Part shown: positions 16,582-24,717 of the stretch, piece after piece | How positions within the stretch are numbered: the first letter of the stretch is position 1 | Layout of the letters: each line of letters begins with the position of its first letter | DNA from: Streptomyces sp. NBC_01235 | GTDB lineage: Bacteria > Actinomycetota > Actinomycetes > Streptomycetales > Streptomycetaceae | DNA: 64,000 nt | NCBI RefSeq assembly: GCF_035989285.1 | Contig: NZ_CP108513.1 | Location: 7,564,001-7,628,000, forward strand | Direction of reading: 5' to 3' | Position numbers and translations under genes: made by a program | The notes under the pieces: generated by a model | The model's database searches: none | What the model was told of the DNA's origin: nothing | The model's input: only the letters and a program-made list of their open reading frames with translations

Positions 16582-17058
16582 CTACAGGCGTCCCCGCTGC
16601 CCGCGGAGGTGTTCCGCGACGGGCTTCAGGGCCTTGGAGAGTTCCGTCGTGGCTTCGGGGGAGAGGAGGTCGACGAAGTGCCGCCGCACGGAGTCCACAT
16701 GATGGGGCGCGACCTTCTGCATCGTCTCCATGCCGTGCTCGGTCAGGACCGCGTACAGACCGCGGCGGTCGGACTCGCAGTTCTCACGGCGCACCAGGTC
16801 CGCGTTCTCCATGCGGGTGATCTGGTGCGAGAGGCGGCTCTTGGACTGGAGGGTGGCGGACGCGAGGTCGCTCATCCGCATCCGGACGCCCTCCGACTCG
16901 GAGAGGTTCACCAGGATCTCGTAGTCGTTCATGGTCAGTCCGAACGGCTGCAGGTCCTTTTCGAGCTGATACGTCAACAGCCTGTTGACCTCCAGGTGGG
17001 TGCGCCAGGCGCACTGCTCCGCATCGGTCAGCCAGCGCGTGGCCGTTTCGGTCTCCAT
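16582..17058 (-). CDS. absC: MarR-family regulator, AbsC-like, 158 aa
   Basis: This is a winged-helix MarR repressor. It starts METETATRWLTDAEQCAWRT. The helix-turn-helix region is YEILVNLSESEG, then MRMSDLASATLQSKSRLSHQ, and the wing is ENCESDRRGLYAVLTEHG. From memory, this matches AbsC of S. coelicolor in length and sequence. AbsC is a zinc-dependent pleiotropic regulator needed for antibiotic production under zinc limitation. His and Cys residues (AEQC, APHH) could serve as metal ligands but I cannot assign them from sequence alone. It is monocistronic, and its 5' flank is A/T-rich compared with the surroundings. MarR membership is certain, the AbsC identity likely. Confidence 0.8.
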   Translation of the reverse strand: METETATRWLTDAEQCAWRTHLEVNRLLTYQLEKDLQPFGLTMNDYEILVNLSESEGVRMRMSDLASATLQSKSRLSHQITRMENADLVRRENCESDRRGLYAVLTEHGMETMQKVAPHHVDSVRRHFVDLLSPEATTELSKALKPVAEHLRGQRGRL

Positions 17059-17150
17059 AAATGAAGTCTACCTAAAATGTTGAAAGGCGAACTAGTGAGG
17101 GTGGTGTGACGGTGCGCACGCGTTCGATGTCACACTCCGCAGACTACCGC

Positions 17151-17963
17151 TCACAGCCCGAAGCGACGCTGGAGGTCACCCAGCTGTCCGGGAAGGCGCG
17201 GTGCGCCGGATTGCGCTCCGGGGGCGCCGTGCCCACCCGCTCCCGCACCGCCGCCGGGCACCCCCGGCTCGTGCGGAACGGCCCCCGTGGCCTGCTCGGC
17301 CATGAGGGTCTCGGTCGACTGCAGGAGCACCGTGCCGGCGCCTACGAACTCGAACTGATGCTCCTCCCCGGAGGCCCCTCCGAGGCCCGTCAGCGCACGT
17401 AGACCGCCCATTACGCCGGTCATGTACCCGTGGTCGTAGTGATGGCACGGGGACGGGCAGTCGGCCCAGCCGACGAGCGCCTGAGGGTCGACCCGGATCG
17501 GGGGTTCCATGAACACCACCGGCCCGTTAGATGCGGCGACGAACTTGCCGGTTCCGATCAGCGTGAGAAATCCCGGGACGATCGACTGCTTGAGGGACAG
17601 ACTTGGCTGGAAAGCGAGCAGATTGCCCGAGCGAATGGTCAGATTGCCGTCGTCCAGGTCGTACGAGTTCACGTCGAAGGCCCGGTCGGCCAGGAGCATC
17701 TTGCCCGAGCCCTCCGCCACGACCCAGTCGCTCGCGTGCAGAGGCGAATGGAACGAGGTGCGCACGAGGCGGTCCAGACGGCCGTGTCCGACACCGTTGA
17801 AGTCGATCGAGCCGTAGTAGGCGATCATCTTCCCCTTCTGCAGGAACCACTGGCTCCCCTTGAGCTCCACGCAGAAGGTGTAGTTGTTCACGTTGTCGTC
17901 GACCGGCAGGGTCATGGGGTCGTACACCGTCGGGCCGCCGCCCGGAGCCCCGTACATGCTCAC
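17151..17963 (-). CDS. AIM24-family protein (third of trio), 270 aa
   Basis: This belongs to the AIM24/TIGR00266 beta-helical family. The core runs from about residue 25 to 210 with LKGSQWFLQKGKMIAYYGSI, WVVAEGSGKMLLAD, LTIRSGNLLAFQPSL and FLTLIGTGKFVAAS; the last parallels the GxGxxxl motif of the family. The tail after ~215 is Gly/Ala/Pro-rich and ends QLGDLQRRFGL. Family function is unknown; the yeast protein is mitochondrial, and bacterial ones are proposed envelope or stress proteins. The start overlaps the upstream paralogue's stop by four bases, so the three genes form one translationally coupled operon. Confidence 0.85.
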   Translation of the reverse strand: MSMYGAPGGGPTVYDPMTLPVDDNVNNYTFCVELKGSQWFLQKGKMIAYYGSIDFNGVGHGRLDRLVRTSFHSPLHASDWVVAEGSGKMLLADRAFDVNSYDLDDGNLTIRSGNLLAFQPSLSLKQSIVPGFLTLIGTGKFVAASNGPVVFMEPPIRVDPQALVGWADCPSPCHHYDHGYMTGVMGGLRALTGLGGASGEEHQFEFVGAGTVLLQSTETLMAEQATGAVPHEPGVPGGGAGAGGHGAPGAQSGAPRLPGQLGDLQRRFGL

Positions 17964-18610
17964 AGCTTCTCCTCCGACGCCTGGACGAACACCGCACCGC
18001 TGCCGCTGAGCTCCAGCTGGAACGCCTCGCCGGAGCCGCGGCCCACCATGTCCCGCCAGCCCAGCGCGGTCGACAGCTTGTTGCGGACGTCGCCGTGGTG
18101 GGCGACGTAGGCCTGGGGGTCGACGTGGACCGGGCGCTGCGGGGTGATCGGGACCTCGAAGACTCCGCCGTGGGCCATCACGGCGACCGCCCCGTGTCCC
18201 TTGAGGGTGGTGGTGAACAGGCCCTGGCCGCTGATCTGTCCGCGGACCATGCCCATGACCCCGCCCTGGGAGCCCAGGAACATCGTGCCCTGCTGGAGCG
18301 TGCCCTCGAAGGCGAGCAGGCGGTCCGCCTCCACGTACAGCGTGTCGCCGGTGAGCCGGATGACCTGGACGTGGTGGCCGCCGTGCCCGAAGAGGACCGT
18401 GCCGCTGCCCTCGACCGTCATCAGGGGCGTGTCCTCGTTGGCCAGCCGCCGCCCGATCATGGACCTCACGCCGCCCTGCCCGCCCTGGACGTTGGGCGTG
18501 AACGACACGTCGCCGCGGTAGGCCAGCATCGCGCCGCGCTGGCTGAAGAGCCGTTGCCCGGGGACGACGGTCGCCTCGATCATCTTGGAGTTGATCTCGC
18601 GGAAGGTCAT
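17960..18610 (-). CDS. AIM24-family protein (second of trio), 216 aa
   Basis: This is a compact AIM24 protein. I choose the ATG at 18610 (MTFREINSKMIEATVVPGQR), one base after the upstream gene's stop. Repeated beta units include LFSQRGAMLAYRGDVSF, LMTVEGSGTVLFG, LYVEADRLLAFEGTL and GLFTTTLKGHGAVAVMAHGG. The last is the family's hallmark TxxGxGxV segment. The C-terminus FQLELSGSGAVFVQASEEKL lacks the Gly-rich tail of the downstream paralogue. No signal peptide or membrane segment is present, so it is probably cytoplasmic or peripheral. Confidence 0.86.
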   Translation of the reverse strand: MTFREINSKMIEATVVPGQRLFSQRGAMLAYRGDVSFTPNVQGGQGGVRSMIGRRLANEDTPLMTVEGSGTVLFGHGGHHVQVIRLTGDTLYVEADRLLAFEGTLQQGTMFLGSQGGVMGMVRGQISGQGLFTTTLKGHGAVAVMAHGGVFEVPITPQRPVHVDPQAYVAHHGDVRNKLSTALGWRDMVGRGSGEAFQLELSGSGAVFVQASEEKL

Positions 18611-18611
18611 C

Positions 18612-19244
18612 TCACACGTCCCCCGCGATCGTGTTGCGCTCACTCGGCTGGACGTACACCAGGCCGTCCCCCTCGAACCGGATCTGGAAGGCCTCGCCGC
18701 CGCCCTCGCCCATGAACGTGCGGAACGTCACACCGGACTGGAAGGACTGGCGGACGTTGCCCTGGTGCGCGACATACGCGCCGGGGTCCACGGTCAGCGG
18801 GTACTGCGGGCTGACGCGCAGCACCACCGCCGGCCCGTCCGAGGTGATCGCCGCCTGCCCGTGCCCCTCGACTGTTGTCGTGAACAGCCCGTTGCCCTGG
18901 GTCGCGCCGCGCAGCCCGGTGAAACTCGTCCCGGTCCTGAGGCCCGCGTCGGTCGCGAGCAGGTTGCTCGACTCGACGTACAGCTTGTCCCCCTGGAGCT
19001 GGACGAGGTTGATCTCGGAGGCGCGGTCGGCGAACCAGCACGTGCCCTGCCCCCTCACCTCCATCACGGTCATCTGCTCGCCGGTGAGCCGCCGGGTCAC
19101 CATGCCCCGGATGCCCTCGCCGCCGCCGCTGAGCTTCTTGAAGGCCATCTGCCCGTCGTACGCGACCATCGAGCCGTTCTTCGCCTTCACGGCGTCCCCG
19201 GTCATGTCGACGGCAAGCACCTTGCTGCCTTGAAGTCGAAACAT
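18612..19244 (-). CDS. AIM24-family protein (first of trio), 210 aa
   Basis: This is the first gene of the trio. The ATG at 19244 (MFRLQGSKVLAVDMTGDAVK) gives the usual family start; the frame stays open upstream, but those codons look non-coding. Core motifs are GSMVAYDGQMAFKK, MTVMEVRGQGTCWFAD, LYVESSNLLATDAGL and GLFTTTVEGHGQAAITSDG. The C-terminus is FQIRFEGDGLVYVQPSERNT. It aligns end to end with the second gene, showing duplication. The operon seems to start here, and the next gene upstream is divergent. Confidence 0.86.
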   Translation of the reverse strand: MFRLQGSKVLAVDMTGDAVKAKNGSMVAYDGQMAFKKLSGGGEGIRGMVTRRLTGEQMTVMEVRGQGTCWFADRASEINLVQLQGDKLYVESSNLLATDAGLRTGTSFTGLRGATQGNGLFTTTVEGHGQAAITSDGPAVVLRVSPQYPLTVDPGAYVAHQGNVRQSFQSGVTFRTFMGEGGGEAFQIRFEGDGLVYVQPSERNTIAGDV

Positions 19245-19426
19245 CGCCACGCGGCGAAGGTATCCGCCGGACGGGTGCGCGGAACAGCACCCGGGGGTGG
19301 AGAGTGACCCTGAACGCACCCTTAGGGGGACCGTTTGCCACAATGGACGAACGCTTGTGCGTGCATTCACAAACCGGCGTTCACAAACCGCCTGCCCATC
19401 GCCGTACCTCCCCCCGAAGGTGACCC

Positions 19427-19771
19427 GTGGACCTGAAGACAGCCTCCGCCATCCGCCGCCTGCGCCTGGTCTCCGCCCCGGAGGCCGTGTCCTTCCTCCT
19501 GCTGCTGGTCTGCTCGGTGCTGAAGCGGACCACGGACTTCAACGCGGTGCCCGTCATGGGCATGGTCCACGGCGTGCTGTTCATCCTGTACCTGCTCTTC
19601 TGGGCGGACGCCTGGAACCGCACCAAGTGGTCCGTGAAGACGGCGGCCCTCTACTTCGTCCTCTCGGTCCTGCCGACCGGCGGCTTCTTCGCCGAGCGCA
19701 AGCTGCGCCGTGAGGCCGAGGACGCGGTCATCGCCTCCCGCGCCCGCCAGGAAGGCGTGGTGAACGCGTGA
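19427..19771 (+). CDS. DUF3817-family small membrane protein, 114 aa
   Basis: Start is the GTG at 19427, preceded by GAAGGTGA. Three hydrophobic segments are visible: [35 protein letters not shown] and [21 protein letters not shown] cytoplasmic charged tail follows. The HG and FFxERK motifs are typical of DUF3817 (YdzA-like) proteins of unknown function. Its stop overlaps the start of the downstream thiamine-binding-like gene by four bases (GTGA), so the two are translationally coupled. A second DUF3817 gene sits at 24281. Confidence 0.88.
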   Translation: MDLKTASAIRRLRLVSAPEAVSFLLLLVCSVLKRTTDFNAVPVMGMVHGVLFILYLLFWADAWNRTKWSVKTAALYFVLSVLPTGGFFAERKLRREAEDAVIASRARQEGVVNA

Positions 19772-20061
19772 TCGTCGCCTTCTCGGTCACCCCGCTGGGT
19801 GTCGGCGAGGACGTCGGCGAGTACGTCGCCGAAGCCGTCCGCGTCGTGCGCGCATCCGGCCTCCCGAACCGCACCGACGCCATGTTCACCTCCATCGAGG
19901 GCGAGTGGGACGAGGTCATGGACGTCGTGAAGCGTGCCGTGGCCGCCGTCGAGGAGCGTGCTCCCCGGGTCTCCCTGGTCCTCAAGGCGGACATCCGCCC
20001 CGGTGTGACGGACGGCCTGACCTCGAAGGTGGAGACCGTGGAGCGGCATCTCGGGCGGTGA
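19768..20061 (+). CDS. MTH1187-family thiamine-binding-type protein, 97 aa
   Basis: This is a small ferredoxin-like fold protein. It begins [20 protein letters not shown], then [34 protein letters not shown] and [10 protein letters not shown], all hallmarks of the MTH1187/YkoF-like DUF77 family. Some members bind thiamine or hydroxymethylpyrimidine. It is coupled to the DUF3817 gene upstream. Its cellular role is not established, and ligand binding is inferred from the family. Confidence 0.85.
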   Translation: MIVAFSVTPLGVGEDVGEYVAEAVRVVRASGLPNRTDAMFTSIEGEWDEVMDVVKRAVAAVEERAPRVSLVLKADIRPGVTDGLTSKVETVERHLGR

Positions 20062-20109
20062 CCGCACGGTGGGCCGCCTGGCCCGCCTGGCCCGCCGGGC
20101 CCACTCGGC

Positions 20110-20745
20110 TCAGCGTCGGGCGGAAGCGCGTCGCAGGTACTGCCGGACCGCGCGCTGGGCCACCGGGCCCAACTCCTCCAGGGCGCCGACCAGGAGGCCC
20201 AGTTGTTCCAGGGCGTCCAGCGCGGACGCGGCGCCGGTCGCGTCGACCCCTTCGTACAGCTCGATGCCGACGAACGACGCGGCCACCGCCCGGGCCAGCC
20301 CCCGCGAGTCGGTGAACTCGCCGAACGGGGTGCCGGTCAGGACGCGGTCCAGGACCTTCTCGATCTCCACGATCCACAGGTCGAGGCCCGCCGCCGTGGC
20401 CGGGCCGAGGGCCTCGTGGGTCTGCGCGCCCGCCAGGAGCTGGCCGAGGAGGGCGACGTGCCCGCCGACGCGCTCCTGTTCGTGGATCTCGCGGCCCAGC
20501 GCGAGGAGCTCGGACAGCGAGGTGACGGTGTCGAAGCGGGCGCGGTAGCGCGCTACCGTGCGCTCCGCTCCGTATCGGCACGCCGCCGCGAGCAGCTCGT
20601 CCACCGAGCCGAAGTGGTAGAAGACCAGCGCCTGGTTCACCCCGGCGGCCGCCGCGACCGTCCGGGCCGACGTCTTGGCGATGCCCTGCTCGGTGAGCGT
20701 ACGCAGGGCGCCCTCCAGCAGCTTCGTCTTCGTGTCCGGGCTCAC
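20110..20745 (-). CDS. TetR-family transcriptional regulator, 211 aa
   Basis: The N-terminal helix-turn-helix is LTEQGIAKTSARTVAAAAGV followed by NQALVFYHFGSVDELL. The ligand domain follows (residues 60-200) with several short Ala/Leu helices. The GTG at 20745 overlaps the DUF4166 stop (GTGA), so it is the last gene of a three-gene operon. Two strong TetR-type palindromes stand before the first gene of that operon (22211-22230 and 22254-22273), so autoregulation is the simplest model. The ligand is unknown. Confidence 0.9.
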   Translation of the reverse strand: MSPDTKTKLLEGALRTLTEQGIAKTSARTVAAAAGVNQALVFYHFGSVDELLAAACRYGAERTVARYRARFDTVTSLSELLALGREIHEQERVGGHVALLGQLLAGAQTHEALGPATAAGLDLWIVEIEKVLDRVLTGTPFGEFTDSRGLARAVAASFVGIELYEGVDATGAASALDALEQLGLLVGALEELGPVAQRAVRQYLRRASARR

Positions 20746-21422
20746 CCCCGCGCCTCCTCGCGCACCGGACGCAGGCCCGGCCGCACGCCGCGGGCGCGGA
20801 CGTCCGTGTACGTCGCCGTGAACGAGCCCTGGTAGCCGAACAGCGGGCCGAAGAAGCGGTTCACCACGCTCACCCGGACGCGGAACCGGTCGGCCTTGTC
20901 GTCGTAGGACTCCCGAACCTCCGCCGTCGCCCCGACCAGTTCGGGGACACGCACGTCCAACGGCCCCTCGCGGAAGCGGTGTTCGCCGGAGCGGATCAGC
21001 AGCGAGCCGTCGGCCTCGGCGGTCAGGCGGAGGTCGGTGGCGAGGTGCTGGTGGGTGCCGAGGTAGTCCAGGACGCGGTCGCCCCCGGGTCCCAGCACCA
21101 TCTGGGCGTCGAAGCGGCGGGCCCGGCCGGGCAGGTCGAAGGTGCGCACGAAGCTCACCGTCTCACGCCCGAAGCCGTCCACGTACGGCACGTTCTCGAT
21201 CACGAACGGGATGTTCCGGCCCGCGCGCGGGACGAGGATGTTGCGGGTCGAACCCAGGGCCAGGAACGGTTTCACCCAGGCCCCGCCGTGCCAGATCCGG
21301 TCCATCACGCCCCGGCCCGTGCAGGCCTCCCCGCTCGCCAGCCCCACCGAGAAGCGGCGCTGCAACCGCGGGTGCAGCCGGTCGAAGTCGGCGCCCATCG
21401 CCGTACGGAAGATCGAGGTCAT
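20742..21422 (-). CDS. DUF4166-domain protein, 226 aa
   Basis: I start this gene at the ATG at 21422 (MTSIFRTAMGADFDRLHPRL), which overlaps the upstream stop by ATGA. The N-terminal GADFDRLHPRLQRRFSVGL is the DUF4166 signature, followed by IPFVIENVPYVDGFGRETVS, FDAQMVLGPGG and RVSVVNRFFGPLFGYQGSF near the end. DUF4166 is found alone or fused to saccharopine-dehydrogenase-like domains in other bacteria. Its role is unknown. Coupling on both sides ties it to the SRPBCC protein and the TetR regulator. Confidence 0.85.
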   Translation of the reverse strand: MTSIFRTAMGADFDRLHPRLQRRFSVGLASGEACTGRGVMDRIWHGGAWVKPFLALGSTRNILVPRAGRNIPFVIENVPYVDGFGRETVSFVRTFDLPGRARRFDAQMVLGPGGDRVLDYLGTHQHLATDLRLTAEADGSLLIRSGEHRFREGPLDVRVPELVGATAEVRESYDDKADRFRVRVSVVNRFFGPLFGYQGSFTATYTDVRARGVRPGLRPVREEARG

Positions 21423-22171
21423 CGCGGGTCCTCCAGGGTGCGCAGGACGCGGGGCGCACGCGTGCGTACCGGCGGCCGGCGCAGACAGCGGCGGGCCGCC
21501 GGCGTGCACGACAGGGGCGACGCGAAGAGCGCCACGCACACCGCGACGCTCAGCAGCAGCGGGCACAGGTACGCCAGCGACGCCGCGAACGGGCCGAAGA
21601 GCAGCAGCAGGGACTCCAGACCGAGGCCGGTACAGGCGCACGCGACGACACACGCGCGTACGGCGATCTCCACGAGCCAGTTCACCAGCGCGCGCTCCGG
21701 CGTGACGCCCCGCTCCAGCCACAACCGCAGCCGGTCGAAGGACCAGGCCGTCGCCCAGCCCATCAGCGGCCGGAAGAGCACCCGGTCGGCGAGCGTGCCG
21801 AACACGCCCCAGCGGGGGCGGTAGTCGTAGCCGGTGAGGAACCGGACGCCGTCGCCGTCGGGGACGTAGCGCCAGTAGCCGCTGCCCTCGGCCAGGAGGG
21901 AGAGCGGGTGCGGGGAGGCGAAGCGCAGGGCGGAGGTCCGGGTGCCGTCGGGGCGTTCGCGCTCACCGGCGGAGACACCGGTCCCGGCGACCGTCAGGAA
22001 CGGCAGCACGCGGGTGGCGTAACGGAACCGCTGGGGCTCGCCCTGGGCCCGCGGCAGGTGGTCGATCTCGGTGAACCGCAGGTCCCAGCGCCGGTGCTGC
22101 GCAGGGTCCTGCGTATGTGCCCACAACTCGTCGAGGTCGGCGCGGATCCGCGCCTCCACGAACAGCCCCAT
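21419..22171 (-). CDS. SRPBCC-type ligand-binding protein with C-terminal membrane segments, 250 aa
   Basis: Start at the ATG at 22171 (MGLFVEARIRADLDELWAHT) is fixed by AGGGGGATCGC just upstream. Residues 1-140 have a polyketide-cyclase/SRPBCC pattern: strand, DELWAHTQDP helix, HRRWDLRFTEIDHL, RYVPDGDGVRFLTGYDY. Two hydrophobic segments follow at about residues 178-230 (VVACACTGLGLESLLLLFG and LAYLCPLLLSVAVCVALFAS). This fusion of a lipid-binding-like domain with membrane helices may act on envelope lipids. It is the first gene of the TetR operon. Confidence 0.72.
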   Translation of the reverse strand: MGLFVEARIRADLDELWAHTQDPAQHRRWDLRFTEIDHLPRAQGEPQRFRYATRVLPFLTVAGTGVSAGERERPDGTRTSALRFASPHPLSLLAEGSGYWRYVPDGDGVRFLTGYDYRPRWGVFGTLADRVLFRPLMGWATAWSFDRLRLWLERGVTPERALVNWLVEIAVRACVVACACTGLGLESLLLLFGPFAASLAYLCPLLLSVAVCVALFASPLSCTPAARRCLRRPPVRTRAPRVLRTLEDPR

Positions 22172-22210
22172 GCGATCCCCCTGATCGGCCGGGTCAGTGA
22201 CGATGTCGGT

Positions 22211-22230
22211 GTTTGAGCGATCGCTCAAAC
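22211..22230. promoter_or_regulatory. perfect 20-bp palindrome, candidate TetR operator 1
   Basis: GTTTGAGCGATCGCTCAAAC is fully self-complementary and lies 40 bases upstream of the SRPBCC start. The TTTGAGC half-site recurs in operator 2, 43 bases centre to centre (about four helical turns). The encoded TetR protein in the downstream operon is the obvious binder, by inference. Confidence 0.85.
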
Positions 22231-22253
22231 TCTCCGCGACGGACGGTACACCT

Positions 22254-22273
22254 GTTTGAGCAGTCGCTCAAAC
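22254..22273. promoter_or_regulatory. near-perfect palindrome, candidate TetR operator 2
   Basis: GTTTGAGCAGTCGCTCAAAC has perfect 8-bp arms around a 4-base centre; adding flanking CCT and AGG makes 26 bases in total. It sits between the TetR operon and the forward metalloprotease gene (start 22374) and may control both. Confidence 0.85.
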
Positions 22274-22373
22274 AGGCGATGTGGGAGGGGGTTTCGGCGC
22301 GTGCCGCGCGGCTAATGTCTCCCGGGGTCGGTCAAGTTCCGTGCGGGGGAGCGGTGTTGAAGGGGAGTGCGCG

Positions 22374-23351
22374 GTGGCAGGGCGGCGCGGACCGGGGCGA
22401 CTCGGCAGGGCGATCACGGCGTTCGTACTGACGGCATCGATGGCGGTGGTCTGCGTGGGGGAAGCGCACCGGACGACGCCCGCGTGCGCGCGCTCGCGCG
22501 GCGAACTCACCGTCGACGACCTGCCCGCCGGCTCGTCCGTGCTCGACTGCCTTGCCGTCGGCCGCGTGATCACCCACGCCGGAGCCGGTGTCACCGTGCC
22601 CGAACCCGGCACCACGGTCAGCGTCGACGCGCTCACGGCGGACGGCTCGGCGCGCGACTTCACCCTGGCGGTCGCCGCCGACGGCACGGTCTCCTACGGC
22701 TACGAGGCGGTCCACACGGAAGCCGTCGCGGGCAGCCGCGCCGACGCCCCCGCCCCCTGCGCCGACGGCGCCTACTCCACCGCCGGGCGCAAGGAGTACG
22801 GCACGTACGAGTGGTTCGTCGGCGACGGCCCCCTGCCCGGCCGGCTCTCCCGCGCCGAGGCCCGGCGGGCCTTCGAGGACGCCCTTGCCACCATCACCAC
22901 CAGCCGCAACGACTGCGGCTACGGCGACGCCGTCACGGCGAAGGCCCGCTTCCTGTCGACCACCGGCAACGAGGCCGGCATCGATCGCGCGGCCCGCTGC
23001 GTCCGCCGGGACGGCCTGAGCGTCTGGGACGCGGGCGACCTCGGCACCAGCGCCGTCGCGACGACCTGCTCATGGAGCCGGCCGGTGCCCGGCGGCCCGG
23101 ACGAACTGCTCGAGGCCGACGTCCGCTTCAACATCCACGACTACCCCTTCACCGACAACCCGTCCGGCGGCTGCGCGCAGGCGTACGACATCCGCAGCGT
23201 CGCCACGCACGAGGCCGGCCACGTCTTCGGCCTCGGCCACTCCGGCGGCGGACACGAGAACCTCACCATGTACGCGAACTCGTTCGCCTGTTCCACCAGC
23301 GCCCGCAGCCTCGGCAAGGGCGACGTCCTCGGCCTGCGCAGCCTCTACTGA
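22374..23351 (+). CDS. secreted matrixin-like zinc metalloprotease, 325 aa
   Basis: Start is the GTG at 22374 with AGGGGAG six bases upstream; the frame stays open upstream but without this ribosome site. Residues 10-35 form a signal peptide or anchor (RLGRAITAFVLTASMAVVCV). The C-terminal domain contains HEAGHVFGLGH, a complete HExxHxxGxxH zinc site near residue 285. This is followed by ENLTMYANSF, the Met-turn of metzincins, and a Cys pair. The middle region has paired Cys residues (NDCGYGD, RCVRRDG, TTCSWS, GGCAQAY) suited to an extracytoplasmic protein. No obvious prodomain cysteine switch is seen. It shares the TetR-operator region with the divergent operon. Confidence 0.85.
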   Translation: MAGRRGPGRLGRAITAFVLTASMAVVCVGEAHRTTPACARSRGELTVDDLPAGSSVLDCLAVGRVITHAGAGVTVPEPGTTVSVDALTADGSARDFTLAVAADGTVSYGYEAVHTEAVAGSRADAPAPCADGAYSTAGRKEYGTYEWFVGDGPLPGRLSRAEARRAFEDALATITTSRNDCGYGDAVTAKARFLSTTGNEAGIDRAARCVRRDGLSVWDAGDLGTSAVATTCSWSRPVPGGPDELLEADVRFNIHDYPFTDNPSGGCAQAYDIRSVATHEAGHVFGLGHSGGGHENLTMYANSFACSTSARSLGKGDVLGLRSLY

Positions 23352-23384
23352 ACGGGCGGGGTGACGCCCTCCACCCCGGCCTCG

Positions 23385-23690
23385 CCGTCACCGCCTCCTG
23401 CTGCTGGTCTCGGGGTCCGGCTCCGCGTACACCCTCGGCCTCGACCAGTGGATCGTCCGGGACGTGCCGCAGGAGCCGCGCGGACGGGCCATGACGGTGC
23501 TCACCGCGGAACTCATGACGTTCCAGGGCGTCGGCATGGCCCTGGCGGAGGTGGCCGCGGAGCTCGTGGGGGTGGCGGGCGCGGTCACCGGCGCGGGTGT
23601 GCCGGGGACGTGTGCTGCGTACTGGCGGCCGGGGAGGTCCGGCGGACCGAAGACCGAGACGGGGCTGACCGTGATATGACCGGCCGGTAA
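23385..23690 (+). pseudogene. MFS transporter C-terminal remnant, frameshifted
   Basis: This fragment encodes the end of an MFS permease: LLLVSGSGSAYTLGLDQWIV, then RGRAMTVLTAELMTFQGVGM and ALAEVAAELVG in one frame. A further frame after ~23600 gives DVCCVLAAGEVRRTEDRDGA to a stop. No start codon, N-terminal helices or ribosome site is present. It is a relic between the metalloprotease and a MarR gene, which may once have regulated it. Confidence 0.65.
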
Positions 23691-23701
23691 GGTCTGGAGG
23701 C

Positions 23702-24211
23702 GTGCCGAAACCGCCCAGTCTCCCGTTCGATCCCATCGCCCGCGCCGACGAGCTCTGGAAGCAGCGCTGGGGGAACGTGCCGTCCATGGCCGCGATCACC
23801 TCGATCATGCGCGCGCACCAGATCCTGCTCGCCGAGGTGGACTCCGTGGTCAAGCCGTACGGCCTGACGTTCGCACGCTACGAGGCGCTGGTGTTGCTCA
23901 CCTTCTCCAAGGAGGGCGAGCTGACCATGTCGAAGATCGGCGAACGGCTCCAGGTGCACCCCACCTCGGTGACGAACACCGTCGACCGCCTGATGAGGTC
24001 CGGTCTGGTCGACAAGCGCCCCAACCCCAACGACGGCCGCGGCACCCTCGCGGTCATCACCGACAAGGGCCGTGAGGTCGTCGACGCGGCCACCCGGGAC
24101 CTGATGGCGATGGACTTCGGGCTCGGGGTGTACGACGCGGAGGAGTGCGGGGAGATCTTCGCGATGCTGCGCCCGCTGCGGGTGGCGGCGCACGACTTCG
24201 AGGACCAGTAG
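23702..24211 (+). CDS. MarR-family transcriptional regulator, 169 aa
   Basis: Start is the GTG at 23702 (MPKPPSLPFDPIARADELWK), with AAGG at 23689 and GGAGG close to the start codon. The winged helix is YEALVLLTFSKEGELTMSKI, then RLQVHPTSVTNTVDRLMRSG, and the wing is DKRPNPNDGRGTLAVITDKG. Length is typical. A palindromic ACCGGCCGGT just before the gene is a possible operator. Its former target may be the adjacent MFS relic, or acyl-CoA genes downstream; neither is certain. Confidence 0.9.
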   Translation: MPKPPSLPFDPIARADELWKQRWGNVPSMAAITSIMRAHQILLAEVDSVVKPYGLTFARYEALVLLTFSKEGELTMSKIGERLQVHPTSVTNTVDRLMRSGLVDKRPNPNDGRGTLAVITDKGREVVDAATRDLMAMDFGLGVYDAEECGEIFAMLRPLRVAAHDFEDQ

Positions 24212-24280
24212 GGCCGGTCCGCCGGACAGGCCCCAACCCCGCGCAAGATCGCCCGAAAACCGATGGTTACGCTCGTCCTC

Positions 24281-24619
24281 ATGAAAAAGAGCGTGCTGAC
24301 CCGCTACCGCGTCCTGGCCTACGTCACCGGTGTCCTGCTGGTCCTGCTGTGCCTGAGCATGATCGCCAAGTACGGCCTGGACGTCGACGGCGCCGCGGAC
24401 TTCACCCGCGTCGTGGCCATCGCGCACGGCTGGCTCTACGTCGTCTACCTGGTCTTCGCCTTCGACCTGGGCTCCAAGGCGAAGTGGCCGGTCGGCAAGC
24501 AGCTGTGGGTGCTGCTGGCCGGGACGATCCCGACGGCCGCGTTCATCGTGGAGCGGAAGATCAGCCACGAGCTGGCGGACAGGGTCGCGGACGAGGCTCC
24601 GGCGCCCGTCAAGGCGTAA
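24281..24619 (+). CDS. DUF3817-family small membrane protein, second copy, 112 aa
   Basis: Start is the ATG at 24281 (MKKSVLTRYRVLAYVTGVLL). Three hydrophobic segments include VLAYVTGVLLVLLCLSMIA, AIAHGWLYVVYLVFAFDLG and WVLLAGTIPTAAFIVERKIS. The HG and FxxERK motifs match the protein at 19427, and overall layout is the same, so the two are paralogues. Here no thiamine-binding-like gene follows. Function is unknown. Confidence 0.87.
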   Translation: MKKSVLTRYRVLAYVTGVLLVLLCLSMIAKYGLDVDGAADFTRVVAIAHGWLYVVYLVFAFDLGSKAKWPVGKQLWVLLAGTIPTAAFIVERKISHELADRVADEAPAPVKA

Positions 24620-24676
24620 CCCCACCGAACGCCACCGCCGTACGCACACGCGCGTGCGGCGGTTGTTCTCGAAGAT

Positions 24677-24696
24677 TTACTAGGACGTCCTACTAA
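24677..24696. promoter_or_regulatory. palindromic operator candidate 1 before icmA
   Basis: TTACTAGGACGTCCTACTAA is a 20-bp palindrome with one mismatch per arm, centred on GACGTC. It shares this core with the element at 24718-24737. It is a probable repressor site in the icmA promoter. Confidence 0.8.
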
Positions 24697-24717
24697 TATC
24701 CGGCGTCGCGATCGCAT

